Shown here one piece after another: positions 35,252-46,342 of a DNA stretch of 64,000 nucleotides (within the stretch, counting starts at the first letter, position 1; each line of letters opens with the position of its first letter). The notes beneath the pieces are model-generated. The model was not told where the DNA came from. It saw only the letters and a list, made by a program, of their open reading frames with translations, and did no database searches. The position numbers were made by a program, and so were the translations under genes. Source of the DNA: Melittangium boletus DSM 14713 (GTDB taxonomy: Bacteria > Myxococcota > Myxococcia > Myxococcales > Myxococcaceae); NCBI RefSeq assembly GCF_002305855.1, contig NZ_CP022163.1, positions 4,650,292 to 4,714,291 of the forward strand, given 5' to 3'.

Positions 35252-35259
<8 letters not shown>
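34006..35259 (+). CDS. GTP cyclohydrolase II-like protein, Urc1 type
   Basis: A 417-residue protein, twice the size of a riboflavin-pathway RibA. The C-terminal half keeps the zinc motif of GTP cyclohydrolase II as ECNGSDVFGSDICTC and the helix EGRALGEVTKF. The N-terminal half is the extension found in Urc1 proteins of the URC pyrimidine-degradation route, where the enzyme acts on a uracil ribonucleotide (UMP) rather than GTP. ATG 34006 has AAGGAGG upstream. Its stop overlaps the DUF1688 start, and Upp follows, matching the yeast URC gene set. The pathway assignment is from gene content. Confidence 0.88.
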
Positions 35260-36451
<1,192 letters not shown>

Positions 36452-36482
36452 GGTTCAACCGAGACACGATGGAGAGGGCATC

Positions 36483-37121
<639 letters not shown>

Positions 37122-37140
37122 CGGCCCGCGCCTGCCCGCC

Positions 37141-40059
37141 TCACGCGGAGGCGTGCAGGGGCAGTTCCACCGTGAGGGTCGCGCCCCCTCCGGGCGTGTC
37201 CGTCACGGTGATGCTTCCCCCGTGCGCCTCCACCACCTGCCGGGAGACCCAGAGCCCCAGGCCCAGTCCCCCGTAGTGGCGCGCGGACACCGCGCGCTCG
37301 AAGCGGTTGAAGATGCGCGCGCGGTCCTCGGGCTTCACGCCCATTCCGTGGTCCACCACCTCCAGCCGTGCCCGTCCCTCCCGCCGGAACAGTCGCACCT
37401 CCACCGGCTTGCCGGGGCCGTAGCGGAGCGCGTTCGACAACAGGTTGCGCACCAGTTGCCCCATGCGCATCGCGTCCAGGTGGCCGGGCAGGCTCGCCTC
37501 GGACTGGAACGACAGGGCACAGCCACTCCGGGCCAGCTCCTCGCGCACCTGCGCCACGCCGTCCGCCACGAGCACCGCCAGGTCCACCGGCTGGGGTTTC
37601 ACCCGCAGCTTGCCCGCGGCCACCAGCGACACGTCCATCATCGTCTCGATGAGGTTCGTCAGCCGCTGAATCTGCCGGCGCACCGAGACGAAACGCGCGG
37701 CCATGCGCGCGCGCACCTCGGGGGGCAACAGGCGCTCGAGCGCCTCGAGTTGCAGCCGCAGGGCCGCCAGGGGCGTCTTGAGTTCGTGGCTCGCCACGGA
37801 CAGGAAGTCGTCGCGGGCGTGCACGGCCTCGCGCAGGCTCGACTCGCGGGCCTCGGCCAGGGTGGCCTCGTGCCGCAGGTGGGCCAGGTCCAGGTGGGCG
37901 CGCACCCGCGCCAGCAATTCCCGCGCGCCGAAGGGTTTGACCAGGTAGTCGTCCGCTCCGGCTTCCAGTCCCTCCACGGAGGCTTCCTGGCCCGCGCGCG
38001 CGGACAGCAGGATGAAGGGCACGGCCCGGAGGGCGGGGGTCGCTCGCACCTCGCGCAGGAGGTCGAAGCCCCCCAGCCGCGGCATCATCACGTCCGAGAG
38101 GATGAGATCCGGTGGACGCGCCCGGGCCTCCTCCAGCGCCTGGAGGCCGTCCCTCACGGCGCGCACCTCGAAGAAGGGCGTCAGGATGCCCGTGAGGTAG
38201 GCGCGCATGTCCGCGTTGTCGTCCACCACCAGCACGCGGGGCCCGCGGGGGGCCGTGGAGGACGCTTCCCGGAGGACCCCCGGCGTCCGCTCGCCGAGCC
38301 AGCCTCTCGCCTCTTCCAGGTAGGGCGCGGCGCGCGAGGCCGTCTCCTGGAAGGGCACCGCCGCGAACACCTGCTCCTGGGGCAGGTGGGCGGAGCCGAA
38401 GGGCAGGCGCACGGTGAAGGTGCTGCCCTCGCCCACCTCGCTCCGCACGGAGACGCTTCCGCCGTGCAGCCGGGCCAGCTCCCGCACCAGGAACAACCCG
38501 ATGCCGCTGCCCTCGTGGCCGCGCGCGTGCGTGCCCTCCACCCGGTGGAAGCGCTCGAAGATGTGGGGCAGGGCTTGCGCGGCGATGCCCGTGCCGGTGT
38601 CCCGCACGCTCAGCACGGCCTCGGCGCCCTCCTGGCGCAGGGCCACCGCGATGCTCCCCTCGAAGGTGTACTTGAGCGCGTTGGACAGCAGGTTGAAGAC
38701 GACCTTCTCCCAGGCCTCCCGGTCCACCCAGACCGGCTCGGACAGCGCGGACAGGTCCACGCTCAACCGGAGCCCCGCGCGCTGGATGGCCGAGTCGAAG
38801 TGGCTCACCAGCTCCGCGGTGAAGGACGCGAGATCCGTGGCCTGATAGGTCAGCGTCGCCCGGCCCGCCTCCATCCGGGCGAAGCCGAGCAGGTTGTTGA
38901 CGAGCTTGAAGAGGCGCAGGCCATTGCGGTGCACGAGCGCCAGGCTCTCGCGCAGGGCGTCCGGCAGCGGCTTCTCCCGGTTGGAGAGCATGTCCTCCAG
39001 CGGGCCCAGCATCAGGGTGAGGGGCGTGCGGAATTCATGGCTGATGTTGCTGAAGAAGGCCGTCTTGGCCCGGTCCAGCTCCGCGAGCCGTTCGCCGCGC
39101 CGCCGCTCCTCCTCGGAGGCCCGGGCCCGCGCCGCGTCCGCCGCCACCTGGCGGGAGAGCAGCCGCAGGAAGTCCCGGTAGTCCTCGTCCAAGCGCAGCC
39201 GGGGATTCAGTCCCACCCCGAGCACGGCGTTGGGGATGCCATCCGTGTCCAGTGCCATGGGCAGCAGCAGGGCGCGGCTCGGCCCGGGGCGTGAATCCCA
39301 GGGCTTGATGAGCAGCTCCTGGCCCGAGCCCACCACCTCGCGCAGGGGCCAGGGCGCGCGGTCGTCCAGCGTCAGCTCCAGCGGGGCCGCGGACGCCGAG
39401 TCCTCCAGCCCCATCCGGACGACGCGCCGGGCCCGCTCCCCCTCCACCCGGTAGAGCAGCGCGAAGGGCACGTCGGCACGGCTCTCGGCGAGCACCTGCT
39501 CCACCGCGCGGAAGACGCCTTCCTGGGTGCTCTCGCGCGCGGCGCGGATGGACAGCTCGCGGATGACCTGGAAGCGCCGGGTGCCGAGGACCTGGTGGGT
39601 CGTCTCGCTCCCGATGGCCACGATGCCCGCGTACCGGCCGTGCTCATCGCGCGTGGGAATGAAGGACCAGGTGAAGAAGCACTCCTCCCTGAAACCCCGG
39701 CGCTCCAAGAGAAGGGGCTGATCCTCGACGGAATACGGGCGCATCGAGTGGTGGACGGTCTCGAGCATGGGCTCGACGATGTCCCGTATCTCCTGGAGCA
39801 TGTCGCGCGCGAGCAGCCCCATGGCCGCGGGGTGCTTGGTGCCCAGGAGCGGGCAATAGGCGTCGTTGTAGAGGTGGACGTAGTGGGGTCCCCAGTACAA
39901 GGCCATGGGCGTGGGGGAGGCGAGCACCGTGCTCAAGGACGTGCACAGGGCGGCGGACCAGCCCTCGACGGGACCCAGGGGCGTCTGGCTCCAGTCCATG
40001 GCGCGGATGAGCGCGCCCATCTCGCCGCCGCCGATGGGCCTCTGTTCCCGCTCACTCAC
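37141..40059 (-). CDS. Hybrid sensor kinase, PAS/GAF-HisKA-HATPase-REC-HisKA-HATPase (paralogue)
   Basis: I chose GTG 40059 (GGGGAGAGG upstream), giving 972 residues; the longer frame adds a leader without family character. The N-terminus (RAMDWSQTPLGPVEGWS, then ALYWGPHYVHLYNDAY) matches the kinase at 22.8 kb. Core 1 has H341 (SNISHEFRTPL), the receiver has D656 (LSDVMMP), and core 2 has H758 (SVASHELKTPL) with GLGLGLWVS. Core 2 is of the ordinary type, unlike the phytochrome-like core 2 of the paralogue. No response regulator gene adjoins. Confidence 0.92.
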   Translation of the reverse strand: MSEREQRPIGGGEMGALIRAMDWSQTPLGPVEGWSAALCTSLSTVLASPTPMALYWGPHYVHLYNDAYCPLLGTKHPAAMGLLARDMLQEIRDIVEPMLETVHHSMRPYSVEDQPLLLERRGFREECFFTWSFIPTRDEHGRYAGIVAIGSETTHQVLGTRRFQVIRELSIRAARESTQEGVFRAVEQVLAESRADVPFALLYRVEGERARRVVRMGLEDSASAAPLELTLDDRAPWPLREVVGSGQELLIKPWDSRPGPSRALLLPMALDTDGIPNAVLGVGLNPRLRLDEDYRDFLRLLSRQVAADAARARASEEERRRGERLAELDRAKTAFFSNISHEFRTPLTLMLGPLEDMLSNREKPLPDALRESLALVHRNGLRLFKLVNNLLGFARMEAGRATLTYQATDLASFTAELVSHFDSAIQRAGLRLSVDLSALSEPVWVDREAWEKVVFNLLSNALKYTFEGSIAVALRQEGAEAVLSVRDTGTGIAAQALPHIFERFHRVEGTHARGHEGSGIGLFLVRELARLHGGSVSVRSEVGEGSTFTVRLPFGSAHLPQEQVFAAVPFQETASRAAPYLEEARGWLGERTPGVLREASSTAPRGPRVLVVDDNADMRAYLTGILTPFFEVRAVRDGLQALEEARARPPDLILSDVMMPRLGGFDLLREVRATPALRAVPFILLSARAGQEASVEGLEAGADDYLVKPFGARELLARVRAHLDLAHLRHEATLAEARESSLREAVHARDDFLSVASHELKTPLAALRLQLEALERLLPPEVRARMAARFVSVRRQIQRLTNLIETMMDVSLVAAGKLRVKPQPVDLAVLVADGVAQVREELARSGCALSFQSEASLPGHLDAMRMGQLVRNLLSNALRYGPGKPVEVRLFRREGRARLEVVDHGMGVKPEDRARIFNRFERAVSARHYGGLGLGLWVSRQVVEAHGGSITVTDTPGGGATLTVELPLHASA

Positions 40060-40318
40060 GACCCTCTCCCCGGGAGATGCCAGTTCAGCCGACGCGATAT
40101 TCCAGGCGTGGGGATTTCCTCGGGACCAACCCGTGTGACCGTATCGGAATCGTGAAATTGGGAGTGGAGACGGGGTTTCGCAAGCGGCGGCCGGGCGAGG
40201 GGGCCCAGGGGAACGCTCTCCCCGCCGGGAGACTGCGTCCGAGCATGGCCTCGAACAGAAGTCACCTGGACCCCAGGTCACTGCCGCCGCGCCGCGCGAC
40301 ACGGCATTCTGCGCGGCC

Positions 40319-41962
40319 ATGGCCAGGGCGCTGATCATCGTGGACCTCGAGGGCGTGGCCGGCGTGGACGCCCTCGGCGCGGTCATCGCCGGGGCACCCG
40401 GGTACTCGCGGGCCCGGGAGCGGGTGACCGCGGAGGTCAACGCCCTGGTGGAGGGGCTGCTCGCCGCGGGCTTCGAGCACGTGCGCGTGAGCGACAGCCA
40501 CCTGTCCGGCTCGGGCGGGGCGAATCTGCTGACCGAGGCGCTGCACCCAGCGGTGGAGCTCCACTTCCTCGCGGAGGATGCCTACGCGGCCCCGCTCTTC
40601 GCGGACGTCCAGGCGGTGGCCTGCGTGGGCATGCACGCGGCGGCGGGCAGCGGGGGCTTTGGCGCCCACACGGTGGATTTACTGGGACACTGGACGTGCG
40701 CGGGCCGGGCGTTGTCGGAGACGGACCTGGTGCTGGGGCTGGCGGCGGAGGTGGGCGTGCCCGGGCTGCTCGTCTCGGGCGATGACGTGCTGTGCGACAG
40801 CCTGGGGGGCCGCGTGAGCGGGGTGTGCACGAAGACGGCCCTGTCCCTCACCGAGGCCCGCTCGCGCCCCTCCGAGGCGGTGTGCGCGCAGTTGCGGCTC
40901 GCCGCCGCGCGCCCGGCCCGGCCGTTGGAGCCCGTCCCGGAGGCGCCGCTCGTCCTCACCTTCAAGAGCCAGCACCAGGCCGGGCTGGCCGCGCGCACCG
41001 GTGCCCGTCGCGCGGGGCCGTACCGGGTGGAGGTGGAGGGCGCCACCTTCCGGGAGCGCTACACACGGGCCCTGCGCGCCTCGGCGGCCGCCGCCTCCGT
41101 CCTCACCCACGCGGTGGCCGGCGGGCCGGGAGATGCCTCGTTCTCCCGGGACGCGCTGGCGCTCTTCCACCTGCCGGGACCCCCCGCGCTGGCGCCCCCC
41201 CCGCCAGTCGCGGAGGCGGAGCGTGCGCTCGAGGCCTTCCTCGCGTCGACGGCGGGGACGGATGACGTGTCGCGGGCGCTGCGCGCGTTGACCTTGCACA
41301 TGCTGGAGGGCCACGCGCCCCGCGTCTTCTCTCGTTGGGGATTGGAACCCACATTGCAGACAGCGGGGGCCGCACTCGCGGAGATATCCCTCTCACTCCC
41401 CGTGGGATTGGCGCCGGAGGAAGCCATGGCTCGGATTGATGCCTGGTTCGTGCGGCGCGAGCGAGGTTTTTCCACCGCGCCCCTGGCGCCCTCGTCCCTG
41501 CGTGCCTACCTGGAGCGCGCGGGCGGCGAGGGGCAGGGGTTATATGCGTGGCTACTGGGTGAGATGGTCGCGGCGTGTGGAATCGACGTGCGTCTCTCCA
41601 TTCCGGAGCGCGCATACCGAGACGTGTCCCGCGTCGCGGATCTCTATTGGCTCACGCACCTCTACCTGCTCGATAGCCGTTACCTGCGAATCCCCGTGCG
41701 CTCACCCGACGCGGTGGCATGGACAGAGGAATTGCTCGCGGCCGCACCCTGGGTGCGGGAGCAGGGACTCGTGGATCTGGCGGCGGAAGTGGTCTTCTGC
41801 CTGCAATGTGTGGAGGAGTCTGGCGGAGGCGCGCATGCGTCGCTTCTGTCTTTGCTCATCGAGCGGCAGGACGCTCGCGGCGGGCTTGGAGATGCACACG
41901 CCACCGCGGCCGCGTTGCTCGCTTTGGCGGGCGCCTGCGAGCGCGCGCGCGGCTTCCACTGA
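40319..41962 (+). CDS. M55 D-aminopeptidase-like domain fused to a helical domain
   Basis: A 547-residue protein. Residues ~1-270 are DppA-like (M55 peptidase): metal ligands D9 and E11 (VDLEGVAGV), H61 (DSHLSG), H106 (GMHAAAG), E134, and the catalytic His in GAHTVD (H117). DppA is about 274 residues, so the second half is extra. The C-terminal ~270 residues are helical, and LIERQDARGGLGDAHATAAALLAL resembles a unit of an alpha/alpha toroid. A D-amino peptide hydrolase, perhaps for cell wall or non-ribosomal peptides, is inferred. ATG 40319. Confidence 0.8.
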   Translation: MARALIIVDLEGVAGVDALGAVIAGAPGYSRARERVTAEVNALVEGLLAAGFEHVRVSDSHLSGSGGANLLTEALHPAVELHFLAEDAYAAPLFADVQAVACVGMHAAAGSGGFGAHTVDLLGHWTCAGRALSETDLVLGLAAEVGVPGLLVSGDDVLCDSLGGRVSGVCTKTALSLTEARSRPSEAVCAQLRLAAARPARPLEPVPEAPLVLTFKSQHQAGLAARTGARRAGPYRVEVEGATFRERYTRALRASAAAASVLTHAVAGGPGDASFSRDALALFHLPGPPALAPPPPVAEAERALEAFLASTAGTDDVSRALRALTLHMLEGHAPRVFSRWGLEPTLQTAGAALAEISLSLPVGLAPEEAMARIDAWFVRRERGFSTAPLAPSSLRAYLERAGGEGQGLYAWLLGEMVAACGIDVRLSIPERAYRDVSRVADLYWLTHLYLLDSRYLRIPVRSPDAVAWTEELLAAAPWVREQGLVDLAAEVVFCLQCVEESGGGAHASLLSLLIERQDARGGLGDAHATAAALLALAGACERARGFH

Positions 41963-42240
41963 TACTACTGATACGCCCAAGGTAGGCCTTTTCCTCGATG
42001 GAGAAGGTGCCTTCGCTTTTCCAGACAAGACCTGTCGGGAGACGTGTGGCGGTGTGATCAGACACGTTCAACACTCAACGAGCCGCCATGGGAACGTCCA
42101 ACGCCCCACGCGTCGGATGTCTGGCCTCACACCGCTAGGGCTTTTCTTGAGTTCCCGTGGATGCAGGGAAGGCCGCGCATCCGCATTCTGTGTTCACGGC
42201 CCTGGTGAGACCCAGGTGGCCGAGAGCCGGAGGTAGCGCC

Positions 42241-43215
42241 ATGGGTTTCACGTCTTTCAAGGGTCTGTGGAGCGAGATGTCCGGGCGTGGGGCGGGGTTG
42301 AACATGGTGGTCTGGAGTCTGATGTCGGCACTGTCCGTGGGCGGTGCCGTGGGGTGTGGAGTCGAGCCGTCTCTCCAAGAGACGGCGGCGAACATGGAAA
42401 CGCAGTCGCGAGCGCAGCGGGAGGGAAACGGCCTGTCGTTGAATGGTCTGTCGTTGAATGGCCTGTCGCTCAATGGTCTGTCGCTCAATGGCCTGTCGCT
42501 CAATGGCCTGTCGACCGAGGACTTCGCCAAGTGGTTCAATGCCAATATCGAGGGCCATTCCGCGCTGATGAGCTACATGGTGCTCTGCGCGGTGCCGCTG
42601 GGCGAGACGCGGCACTTCGAGAACCCGGCCACGGGCATGGCGTACACGTGGGTGGGAGGCCTGGGCCTGGCGCCGGAATGGTCGGGCGGGAAGCCGGCCA
42701 CCGAGGTCGAGCAGCAGCTCGTCTCCGCGTGCCTGGCGGCCCACGTCAACAACTACAAGCTGCACGTCCCCATCTCCGTGCTCGGAGAAGACGCCCAGGG
42801 CACGCCCATCCCCTACACGGAGGAGGAGCTGACGACGTTCGCCCAGAACGAGTCGTGCTTCTTCGGCAACGTCTTCACCACGCTCAACCCGGGGCTCTTC
42901 GCGGGCAATGACCGGGGCTCCCTGGACCCGACCCAGAGCACGCCGCGGCCGTGCGGGCTGACGGGACTGGGCGGAGAGAGCCACCCGGCCTGCCCTCAAA
43001 TCCAGCGCATCGGTCAGTGCAGTGACCACTGCGTGCTGGCGCCCGGGGACAAGTACTACGCCGAGTGCACGTACAAGGAGAAGACGTACAAGATGATCAC
43101 CACCCGCATCCGCACCGAGGACGTGCACACCTGCGGTGATGGCGTGTGCCAGGTGGGCGAGCGCAAGGGGTCCGGCTACACGGCCGACAGCTGCAGCCTC
43201 GACTGCGGGACCTGA
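42241..43215 (+). CDS. Cys-rich lipoprotein with NGLSL repeats
   Basis: A 324-residue protein; ATG 42241 follows GGAGGTAGC. The long signal region ends in GAVGC (C39), a lipobox. Residues 63-91 are five copies of NGLSL plus a partial sixth, a repeat seen in secreted myxobacterial proteins. The central part is Cys-containing and unfamiliar. The end, VHTCGDGVCQVGE through SCSLDCG, is the CGDGxC disulfide motif found in many myxobacterial surface proteins. It is probably outer-membrane or surface located; the function is unknown. Confidence 0.8.
   Translation: MGFTSFKGLWSEMSGRGAGLNMVVWSLMSALSVGGAVGCGVEPSLQETAANMETQSRAQREGNGLSLNGLSLNGLSLNGLSLNGLSLNGLSTEDFAKWFNANIEGHSALMSYMVLCAVPLGETRHFENPATGMAYTWVGGLGLAPEWSGGKPATEVEQQLVSACLAAHVNNYKLHVPISVLGEDAQGTPIPYTEEELTTFAQNESCFFGNVFTTLNPGLFAGNDRGSLDPTQSTPRPCGLTGLGGESHPACPQIQRIGQCSDHCVLAPGDKYYAECTYKEKTYKMITTRIRTEDVHTCGDGVCQVGERKGSGYTADSCSLDCGT
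42427..42513 (+). repeat. 15-base in-frame tandem repeat, about 5.8 copies
   Basis: Units start at 42427, 42442, 42457, 42472, 42487 and 42502 and encode Asn-Gly-Leu-Ser-Leu. Copies differ only at synonymous positions (GGC/GGT, TTG/CTC). Copy-number change would alter the linker length but keep the frame. Confidence 0.95.
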
Positions 43216-43243
43216 GCCCGGGGCCCGGAGAGGCTCCCCGGGC
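43216..43243. terminator. Hairpin between convergent genes
   Basis: GCCCGGGG at 43216-43223 pairs with CCCCGGGC at 43236-43243, directly after the lipoprotein stop and 15 bases from the P450 stop on the other strand. No T tract. Probably a shared transcription end. Confidence 0.5.
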
Positions 43244-43257
43244 CTTGCCTCCGGCGG

Positions 43258-44673
43258 CTAGGCGGAGGAGGCGAGGTGGGTCCGGGACTTGCCCTGGCGG
43301 CGGTGGACATGCATGGGCAGGGGCCCCTTCGGCCGCAGGGTGACGAGGGGCTCGGGCTCCACGGGGACTCCGGGCACGCCGCGCAGGCGGAAGCGCTGGG
43401 CCACCATGGCGAGGATGAACTGCGCCTCCATCATCGCGAAGTTGTTGCCGATGCACTGGCGCTGGCCTCCGCCGAAGGGCAGGTAGGCCCAGCGGGGCCG
43501 CTGCCGGCTCGCCTCCGGCAGGAAGCGCGTGGGATCGAAGCGCTCGGGATCCGGCCAGAACTCCGGGTGGCGGTGGGTGACGTAGGGCACGAGCAGGACG
43601 ATGTCGCCCTTGGGGATGCGGAAGCCCCCCACCTCGTCGTCCTCGTGGGGCGTGCGCGGCAGGGCCCAGATGGGTGGGTAGAGCCGCATGGCCTCCTCGA
43701 AGACACAGCCCGTGTAGCGCAGCTTGGGCAGGTCCTCGAGCGTGGGCGTGCGCCCGCCGAGCACCTGATCCACTTCCTCGTGCATCAGCGCCTCCTGCTC
43801 GGGGTTCTGCTCCAGCAGGTGGAAGGTCCACGCGAGCGAGGTGGCCGTCGTCTCATGGCCCGCGAGCATCAGCGTCATCACCTCGTCGCGCAGCTGCAGG
43901 TCGTCGAAGGCATCGCCCGTGTCCGCGTCGCACGCCGTCATCAGCATGCCGAGCAGATCCTCGCCCGGCGGTGACTGGCCATCGCGGGCCTGGGCCCGGC
44001 GCTGGGCGATGAGTCCCTCGACGGTGTGGTGGAGCGTGTCCATGGCCCGCTGGAAGAGGCGGTTGTCCCGCGTGGGCAGCCGGTAGAACCACGGCACGTA
44101 GGGCAGGGGCGAGATGATGCGCCGGTTGGTCACCTCGAGCGCCTGGGTGAAGGCGTCTCCGATGAGCTGGGTCTGTCCGGCCACGTCCAGGCCGAAGAGC
44201 GCGCGCACCACCACGTTGAGCGTCAGCCGCATCATCTCGGTGAAGACCGGCACGGGCGTGCCCGCCGCCACCGGAGCCTCCCAGCCCGCGATCGCCTCGG
44301 TGGCGGTCTGGGTGATGACGCCCGCGAGCGTGGCCAGACGGTCCTTGTGGAAGGCGGGCTGGGACAGCCGGCGCTGGCGCTTCCAGAACTCGCCCTCGGC
44401 CGTGAGCAGGCCGTTGCCCACCAGCGGGCGCGTCTTGGCGAAGATGGAGCCCTTGGTGTAGCGGGCGCTCGCGTCGGCGAGCACGTGCTTGACGTGATCC
44501 GGGTGCGCGAGCTGCTCCACGTACTGCGGGCCCATGCGGAAGCGCACCACGTCCCCCAACTGCTCGCGGCCGCGCAGGAAGAGGCCGAGGGGATTCGTCT
44601 CGCGCTCGCGCAGGTGGCCCAGGAGCCAGTGTCCCGGGGGCATGGGGGCCAGGGGAAGGGTCGAGGTCGTCAT
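43258..44673 (-). CDS. Cytochrome P450 (complete)
   Basis: A 471-residue monooxygenase with all key motifs: I-helix AGHETT, helix-K EEAMR, PERF-type PERFDPTRF and the heme loop FGGGQRQCIG with the Cys ligand. The length and sequence resemble the CYP4/CYP102-like fatty-acid and terpene hydroxylase groups rather than the short class I bacterial P450s. The redox partner is not local. Its start overlaps the MFS transporter stop (ATGA), so the two form an operon. Confidence 0.94.
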   Translation of the reverse strand: MTTSTLPLAPMPPGHWLLGHLRERETNPLGLFLRGREQLGDVVRFRMGPQYVEQLAHPDHVKHVLADASARYTKGSIFAKTRPLVGNGLLTAEGEFWKRQRRLSQPAFHKDRLATLAGVITQTATEAIAGWEAPVAAGTPVPVFTEMMRLTLNVVVRALFGLDVAGQTQLIGDAFTQALEVTNRRIISPLPYVPWFYRLPTRDNRLFQRAMDTLHHTVEGLIAQRRAQARDGQSPPGEDLLGMLMTACDADTGDAFDDLQLRDEVMTLMLAGHETTATSLAWTFHLLEQNPEQEALMHEEVDQVLGGRTPTLEDLPKLRYTGCVFEEAMRLYPPIWALPRTPHEDDEVGGFRIPKGDIVLLVPYVTHRHPEFWPDPERFDPTRFLPEASRQRPRWAYLPFGGGQRQCIGNNFAMMEAQFILAMVAQRFRLRGVPGVPVEPEPLVTLRPKGPLPMHVHRRQGKSRTHLASSA

Positions 44674-45965
44674 GCGCCACCTCCCGTGGCGGGAGACAAG
44701 GGGTTGGGGGTGGAGGCCGGGACGGCGGGGCGCTCGCGGATGCCCACGCCGACGAGGACGGCCGCCACCACCAGCGCGCCGAGCATCACCTGGAAGCCCG
44801 CGCCGGCGTCGTTGTCACTCCACTTGATGACGTAGCCGATGAGGATGTTGGTGAGGAAGCCGCCAATCTGCCCGCCGGTGTTGATGAAGCCCGAGCCCGC
44901 GCCCATCAGCCGCGTGGGCACGAGGATCATCGGCAGGGCCCAGATGGCGCCCGCGGCCATGAACAGCAGGAAGCCCGCGACGCACTGGGCCACCATGTAC
45001 TGCACCGGATCCTCGATGCGGGTGAAGAGGTAGAGGCACGCGCCGCCCACCACCTGGCAGCCCAGGACGAGCCACTTGCGCCGGCCGCGGAACCACCGGT
45101 CCGACACGTAGCCGGCCAGCATGCAGCCCGCGCCGCCGAACAGGAAGGGCAGCGAGCCGAGCACGCCCGTCTTGCCCAGGCTCAGGCCCTTGACCTCCAT
45201 GAGGTACTTGGGCAGCCAGTTGAGCCAGCCGTACATGGTCAGGTTGTAGATGAGCGCCACGAAGAAGAGCACCCAGATGGCCGGCGAGCGCAGGAGGTCC
45301 CCGAAGCTGCCGCGATCGAGCGTCTGCTCGGAGTTGGCCGCCTCCGAGCGGGTGTCGCGCTCGAACTGCTCCAGCTCCTCGCGCGCCATGCGCGGGTGCT
45401 TCTCGGGCGAGTCGGCCACGCTCCACCACGCGGCGAACACGCACAGGGCGCCCGCGGCCCCGAGCACGAGGAAGCTCTTGCGCCAGCCGAGCTCGGGCAG
45501 CATCTGGGCCAGGAGCATCATGGAGATGGCGGGCCCGAGCGCCACGGAGGACAGGATGATGGCGTTGGCGGTGCCGCGGTCCTTCTTGGAGAAGAACTGG
45601 CCGATGACCTTCCACACCGCCGCGGGGAACACGCCCTCGCCCAGGCCGAAGAGGAAGCGCACCACGAGCAGGCTCGCGAGGCCCCCCACCACGCCCGTGG
45701 CCGCGGTGAAGAAGGACCACCACACCAGGGCCGCGAGGATGACGCGCCGGGGGCCCACCCGGTCCGCCATCATCCCGCCGGGCACCTGCGACAGCGAATA
45801 GCCCAGGAAGAAGGCGCTGAGCACCCAGCCGAGCTTCTCGGGTCCGAGCCCGAAGTCCTGCGCCATGTACGGCAGGGTCATGTTGATGGCCATGCGATCC
45901 AGCCAGGCCACGAGGTAGCAGAACAGCAGGGTGAGCCCGACTGTGTGACGCGTCTTCAGGAACAT
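44670..45965 (-). CDS. MFS transporter, ACS/GudP-like
   Basis: A 431-residue 12-helix transporter. The conserved loop 2-3 motif is GGMMADRVGPRRVI, and WLDRMAINMTLPYMAQDFGL near the start is typical of the anion:cation symporter family (hexuronates, glucarate, small organic acids). The substrate is not certain. It is first in an operon with a P450, so it may import the P450 substrate. Confidence 0.88.
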   Translation of the reverse strand: MFLKTRHTVGLTLLFCYLVAWLDRMAINMTLPYMAQDFGLGPEKLGWVLSAFFLGYSLSQVPGGMMADRVGPRRVILAALVWWSFFTAATGVVGGLASLLVVRFLFGLGEGVFPAAVWKVIGQFFSKKDRGTANAIILSSVALGPAISMMLLAQMLPELGWRKSFLVLGAAGALCVFAAWWSVADSPEKHPRMAREELEQFERDTRSEAANSEQTLDRGSFGDLLRSPAIWVLFFVALIYNLTMYGWLNWLPKYLMEVKGLSLGKTGVLGSLPFLFGGAGCMLAGYVSDRWFRGRRKWLVLGCQVVGGACLYLFTRIEDPVQYMVAQCVAGFLLFMAAGAIWALPMILVPTRLMGAGSGFINTGGQIGGFLTNILIGYVIKWSDNDAGAGFQVMLGALVVAAVLVGVGIRERPAVPASTPNPLSPATGGGA

Positions 45966-46342
45966 GGGGCGGCACTATATCCGACCCTCGGGGGGCGCCA
46001 CTTCGGGGGCCCTTGGTCCGAGGGGCAGCGGCCGGGCGTGAAGAAGCCCACGGCGCCGAGGGGGCAAGAGCCCGGCGCCGTGGGCCGTGGGTACCGCGAC
46101 TGCCGCGGGACCGGAACGAGTCGGTCCCCCTCGGCGCTGCCCGTATAGTCCGTTGGCGCGTTGAAACCCCTCAAAATGGTCTTCAGGGTGCCGTCCCGGG
46201 AAGAATCCTCCTGGTTCGTGGCCTGGAGGTCCCACGTCATCGCTCTTTCGTCATGCTCCGGGGGCAGCTTGACGGGCGCACCCGCGTTTCCACGTAATTC
46301 CGGTGCGATGGATTCACGTCGCGTCGCTTCCGGAGGTGCGCC
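45966..46342. promoter_or_regulatory. Divergent region with two strong hairpins
   Basis: 377 bases with no credible gene. A 12-base perfect stem joins CCCACGGCGCCG (46047-46058) and CGGCGCCGTGGG (46073-46084). A second joins GGGACCG (46107-46113) and CGGTCCC (46122-46128). Neither has a T tract. They lie between the MFS/P450 operon and SitA-like toxin 2, and may insulate the two units or shape the toxin leader. The toxin Shine-Dalgarno CGGAGG ends the region. Confidence 0.6.

Noticed and set aside
42427..42513. Possible CRISPR array
   Set aside because: The repeats are contiguous 15-base units without spacers and are in frame in a lipoprotein gene.
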